Assembly: GCA_003142355.1 (NCBI GenBank)
Contig: PLMF01000247.1
Span: 30,881 to 40,958, forward strand
Length of the DNA stretch: 10,078 nt
Direction of reading: 5' to 3'
DNA from: Bryobacterales bacterium
GTDB lineage: Bacteria > Acidobacteriota > Terriglobia > Bryobacterales > Bryobacteraceae
Below, piece by piece: positions 6,432 through 10,078 of the stretch (the stretch's first letter is position 1; every line of letters starts with the position of its first letter). The translations under genes and the position numbers were made by a program. The notes under the pieces are model-generated. The model did no database searches, had not been told where the DNA came from, and saw only the letters and a program-made list of their open reading frames with translations.

Positions 6432-7709
6432 CTAGCCCTGCACCAGCCAGCGCTGGCGGTTGACGCGCGTCACCACGAACAGCGTCGCAAAACCGGCGAG
6501 CAGTCCCAGGGAGGCTCCCGAGCCGATCCATTGGGGCTGGTGAGAATGGATCCACAGCGTCAGGGTCACGTTGAACAGCGGCGGAATCAGAGCCGCGATC
6601 ACCGGTGGCCAGGGACGGTCGAGCGCGAACAGGGAACGCGAGGTGATCTCGATCAGGGTCCAGCCGACCAGGCTCGGCCCGAGGCCCAGGAAGACCGCGG
6701 CCACCAGCTTGGTGGATTCCGCCGTGAAGCTGCCGCGCTCAAAGATCAGCGCGATGGCCGGCTGGCGGAATGCGATGGCGAAACCGCAGCCGGCCACGAC
6801 CGCCAGCGCAGCCAGCGCAATGGTCCGGTCAATCAGGCGGAAGGCCTCGCGCAGGCGGAATAGGCTCCGCAAGCGCGCGATTTCGGGCAGCAGCGAATTG
6901 GAAATGGGGTTCACCAGGAGCGCCAGAGGCACGCCCACTCCGCGCATGCAGTATTCGAGCGCCGCGGCCATGCCCGGTCCGGCGTGCGTGGCATAAGCGC
7001 GCGTGAAGGTGATGTTTAACCCGAGGCCGGCGGCATACACCACGAAGAAAGCGGGCTTGGCGAGGATTTCGCGCCAGTGGACCTGGCAACGAGGCGCGCC
7101 CGCGGTGTCGAGGCCGGAGCGCGCCGCGAAACAGACGATGCCGACCTGCGCGCATGCGCCCAAGGTGTAGCCGATGGCGAAGGCGTAAACGCCCAGGAGC
7201 TTCCACAGGCTCAGCGCGGCGATGATGGTGAAAACGTTCAGCGCGGCCTGGTAGAAGGCGGTGGGCGCAAAGCGGCGGTCCGTAAACAGCAGAGCGCAGT
7301 TGACCGCGGCCACGCCCGCGGCCACGGTGGAAAGCGACAGGATGCGCAGGATGTTGACGGCCGTAGAGAAGTAGCGCGGATCGAGGCCGGGCGCCAGCGC
7401 CTTCATCAGCCAAGGCGCGCTGACAATCACCGCCGCCGCAATGGCTGAGAAGACCCAGGCAAAGCAGCGGCTCAGCTTGAGAAACAGCGCGGTGCGCTCG
7501 GGGCCGCTGGCAGCCGCGAGCATGGGCACGAAGGCGAACACGATGCTGTTGATCAGCACGGAATTCAGCGTGTCCAGAGGGCCCATGGCCACGGCCAGCG
7601 AATCGGCCAGGCTGTGGGTGCCCAGCAGGTAGGCTGTCAGCGCTACCCGCACAAACCCCAGAACATTGCCCGTCAGTATGCCGGCGACGATGATTAACCC
7701 GCCGCGCAC
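6432..7709 (-). CDS. Short, divergent MurJ/MviN-like MOP-superfamily flippase
   Basis: The protein is almost wholly membrane: I count about 12 hydrophobic segments in 425 residues, whereas MurJ usually has 14 in about 510 or more. MurJ-like signs are VLGFVRVAL near the N-terminus, Ala-Asp in the first loop (LADSLAV), FAFVPML, APGLDP, and GMAAALEYCMRGVGVPLALL followed by SLLPEIARL. MurJ moves lipid II across the inner membrane; related MOP proteins move other lipid-linked sugars, so the cargo is uncertain. The reading frame continues upstream over the tpx gene, but that part has no family likeness. I chose GTG 7709 because GGAGAG lies seven bases before it; GTG 7724 or TTG 7754 would add 5 or 15 residues. 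The gene follows tpx on the minus strand. With this start 83 bases separate it from the tpx stop. Confidence 0.78.
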   Translation of the reverse strand: MRGGLIIVAGILTGNVLGFVRVALTAYLLGTHSLADSLAVAMGPLDTLNSVLINSIVFAFVPMLAAASGPERTALFLKLSRCFAWVFSAIAAAVIVSAPWLMKALAPGLDPRYFSTAVNILRILSLSTVAAGVAAVNCALLFTDRRFAPTAFYQAALNVFTIIAALSLWKLLGVYAFAIGYTLGACAQVGIVCFAARSGLDTAGAPRCQVHWREILAKPAFFVVYAAGLGLNITFTRAYATHAGPGMAAALEYCMRGVGVPLALLVNPISNSLLPEIARLRSLFRLREAFRLIDRTIALAALAVVAGCGFAIAFRQPAIALIFERGSFTAESTKLVAAVFLGLGPSLVGWTLIEITSRSLFALDRPWPPVIAALIPPLFNVTLTLWIHSHQPQWIGSGASLGLLAGFATLFVVTRVNRQRWLVQG

Positions 7710-7792
7710 CAGCGGACTCTCCACCGCGCGGGTGAGGACCCGCTCGGCGCTCAACGCCGGAGATGGTTCGGTGGAACTCAGTCGGAACCTGC

Positions 7793-8314
7793 TCAGGCCG
7801 TCGCCGCCGTGGCGCTCCTTGCGGCCGACAGCGCGGCTTCGTAATTGGGGAAATCGGTCATTTCCTTCACGTATTCCACGTAGCGGATCTGGTTTCGGCC
7901 ATCCAGGACGAAAATGGCGCGGCTTTCGATCCGCAGCTCCTTGATCAAGGTGCCGTAGTTCGTACCGAAAGAGGCATCCTTGTGATCGGAGAGCATCTTC
8001 ACTTTGCTGACGTCGAACGCGCCGCACCAGCGCTTTTGCGCAAACGGCAGGTCCATGCTGACGGTGATGATGTCGACGCCCGGAAGCTTGGCCAGCTCGT
8101 CGTTGAATCGCTTGGTCTGCGCGTCGCAGACGGGCGTGTCGAGCGAAGGGACCACACTGACGATGCGAACGTGGTTGCCGGTGTCCTTCAGGGTAACGGG
8201 CTTCAGGCCGTTGTCCGTAAGGGTGAAATCGGGGGCGGCATCGCCGGGCTTGAGCTGGGGGCCAATCAATGTGAAGGGATTGCCTTTCAGGGTCATTGCG
8301 CCTGGTCTTTCCAT
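7793..8314 (-). CDS. tpx: Thiol peroxidase, Tpx-type atypical 2-Cys peroxiredoxin
   Basis: This 173-residue cytoplasmic peroxiredoxin reduces hydrogen peroxide and alkyl hydroperoxides using thioredoxin. The peroxidatic cysteine is Cys63 in SVVPSLDTPVCDAQTKRF, with the Pro/Thr environment of the family (Pro56, Thr60). The resolving cysteine is Cys97 in DLPFAQKRWCGAF. The 34-residue spacing equals that of E. coli Tpx (Cys61 and Cys95). The opening LKGNPFTLIGPQLKPGDAAPDF is the usual Tpx N-terminus. The start is ATG 8314 with AGGAGGAG nine bases upstream (8324-8331 on the minus strand); an in-frame TTG at 8335 lies before this site and is unlikely. It follows the DUF255 gene by 39 bases and has its own candidate promoter there. 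The active site is complete and the assignment is secure. Confidence 0.96.
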   Translation of the reverse strand: MERPGAMTLKGNPFTLIGPQLKPGDAAPDFTLTDNGLKPVTLKDTGNHVRIVSVVPSLDTPVCDAQTKRFNDELAKLPGVDIITVSMDLPFAQKRWCGAFDVSKVKMLSDHKDASFGTNYGTLIKELRIESRAIFVLDGRNQIRYVEYVKEMTDFPNYEAALSAARSATAATA

Positions 8315-8353
8315 ACTCTTAATCTCCTCCTGCAAGTGTTAGTAAATTCACCA

Positions 8354-10078
<1,725 letters not shown>

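Noticed and set aside
6425..6449. Hairpin TGGTTGG/CCAGCCA between the convergent STAS and flippase genes as a terminator
   Set aside because: The stem is 7 pairs with one wobble and an 11-base loop, no T-run follows on either strand, and it overlaps flippase codons.
7755..8027. Upstream extension of the flippase frame across tpx
   Set aside because: The extra residues are Arg-rich, without family likeness, and overlap the certain tpx gene on the same strand in another frame.

Overview
The window is a GC-rich bacterial chromosome segment, tightly packed with genes on both strands. A KdpD-type protein without a kinase domain, separate exosortase and EpsI genes, an RsbW/RsbV-type partner-switching pair and a DUF255 protein next to a Tpx-type peroxidase together suggest an Acidobacteriota-like organism (Solibacter/Bryobacter type). 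That placement is an inference from gene content and protein style, not from a marker gene. I see no tRNA, rRNA, CRISPR array, insertion sequence or phage gene.

Layout. (1) 1-2657, plus strand: the 3' part of a KdpE-like response regulator, a stand-alone KdpD sensor/USP protein (GTG start), and an aminoglycoside-phosphotransferase-fold kinase (GTG start with a strong Shine-Dalgarno). All three are nearly abutting and form a likely operon. (2) 2703-4225, plus strand: an exosortase and an EpsI-family protein joined by an ATGA overlap, probably with their own extended -10 promoter. (3) 4267-5395, minus strand: an ECF-type sigma factor and, upstream of it, an OsmC-family protein. (4) 5423-6414, plus strand: a short regulatory stretch with a possible 21-codon leader ORF and a sigma70-like promoter, then an RsbW-like ATPase and a STAS-domain anti-sigma antagonist. 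(5) 6432-10078, minus strand, read right to left: a DUF255/YyaL-like protein running off the right edge, a Tpx-type thiol peroxidase, and a short, divergent MurJ/MOP-type flippase.

How they may work together. The first block is a potassium or turgor-type signalling module in which the sensory part of KdpD has been separated from its kinase; the partner kinase is presumably outside the window. The exosortase/EpsI pair handles sorting of C-terminally tagged exported proteins linked to exopolysaccharide. The sigma factor and the RsbW/STAS pair are two independent kinds of transcription control. OsmC and Tpx both point to peroxide defence. I found no clear new defence system or mobile system. The most unusual items are the altered nucleotide-binding sites of the stand-alone KdpD, the short MurJ-like flippase lacking two otherwise conserved arginines, the Cys/His cluster in the sigma factor tail, and the small ORF before the RsbW gene.
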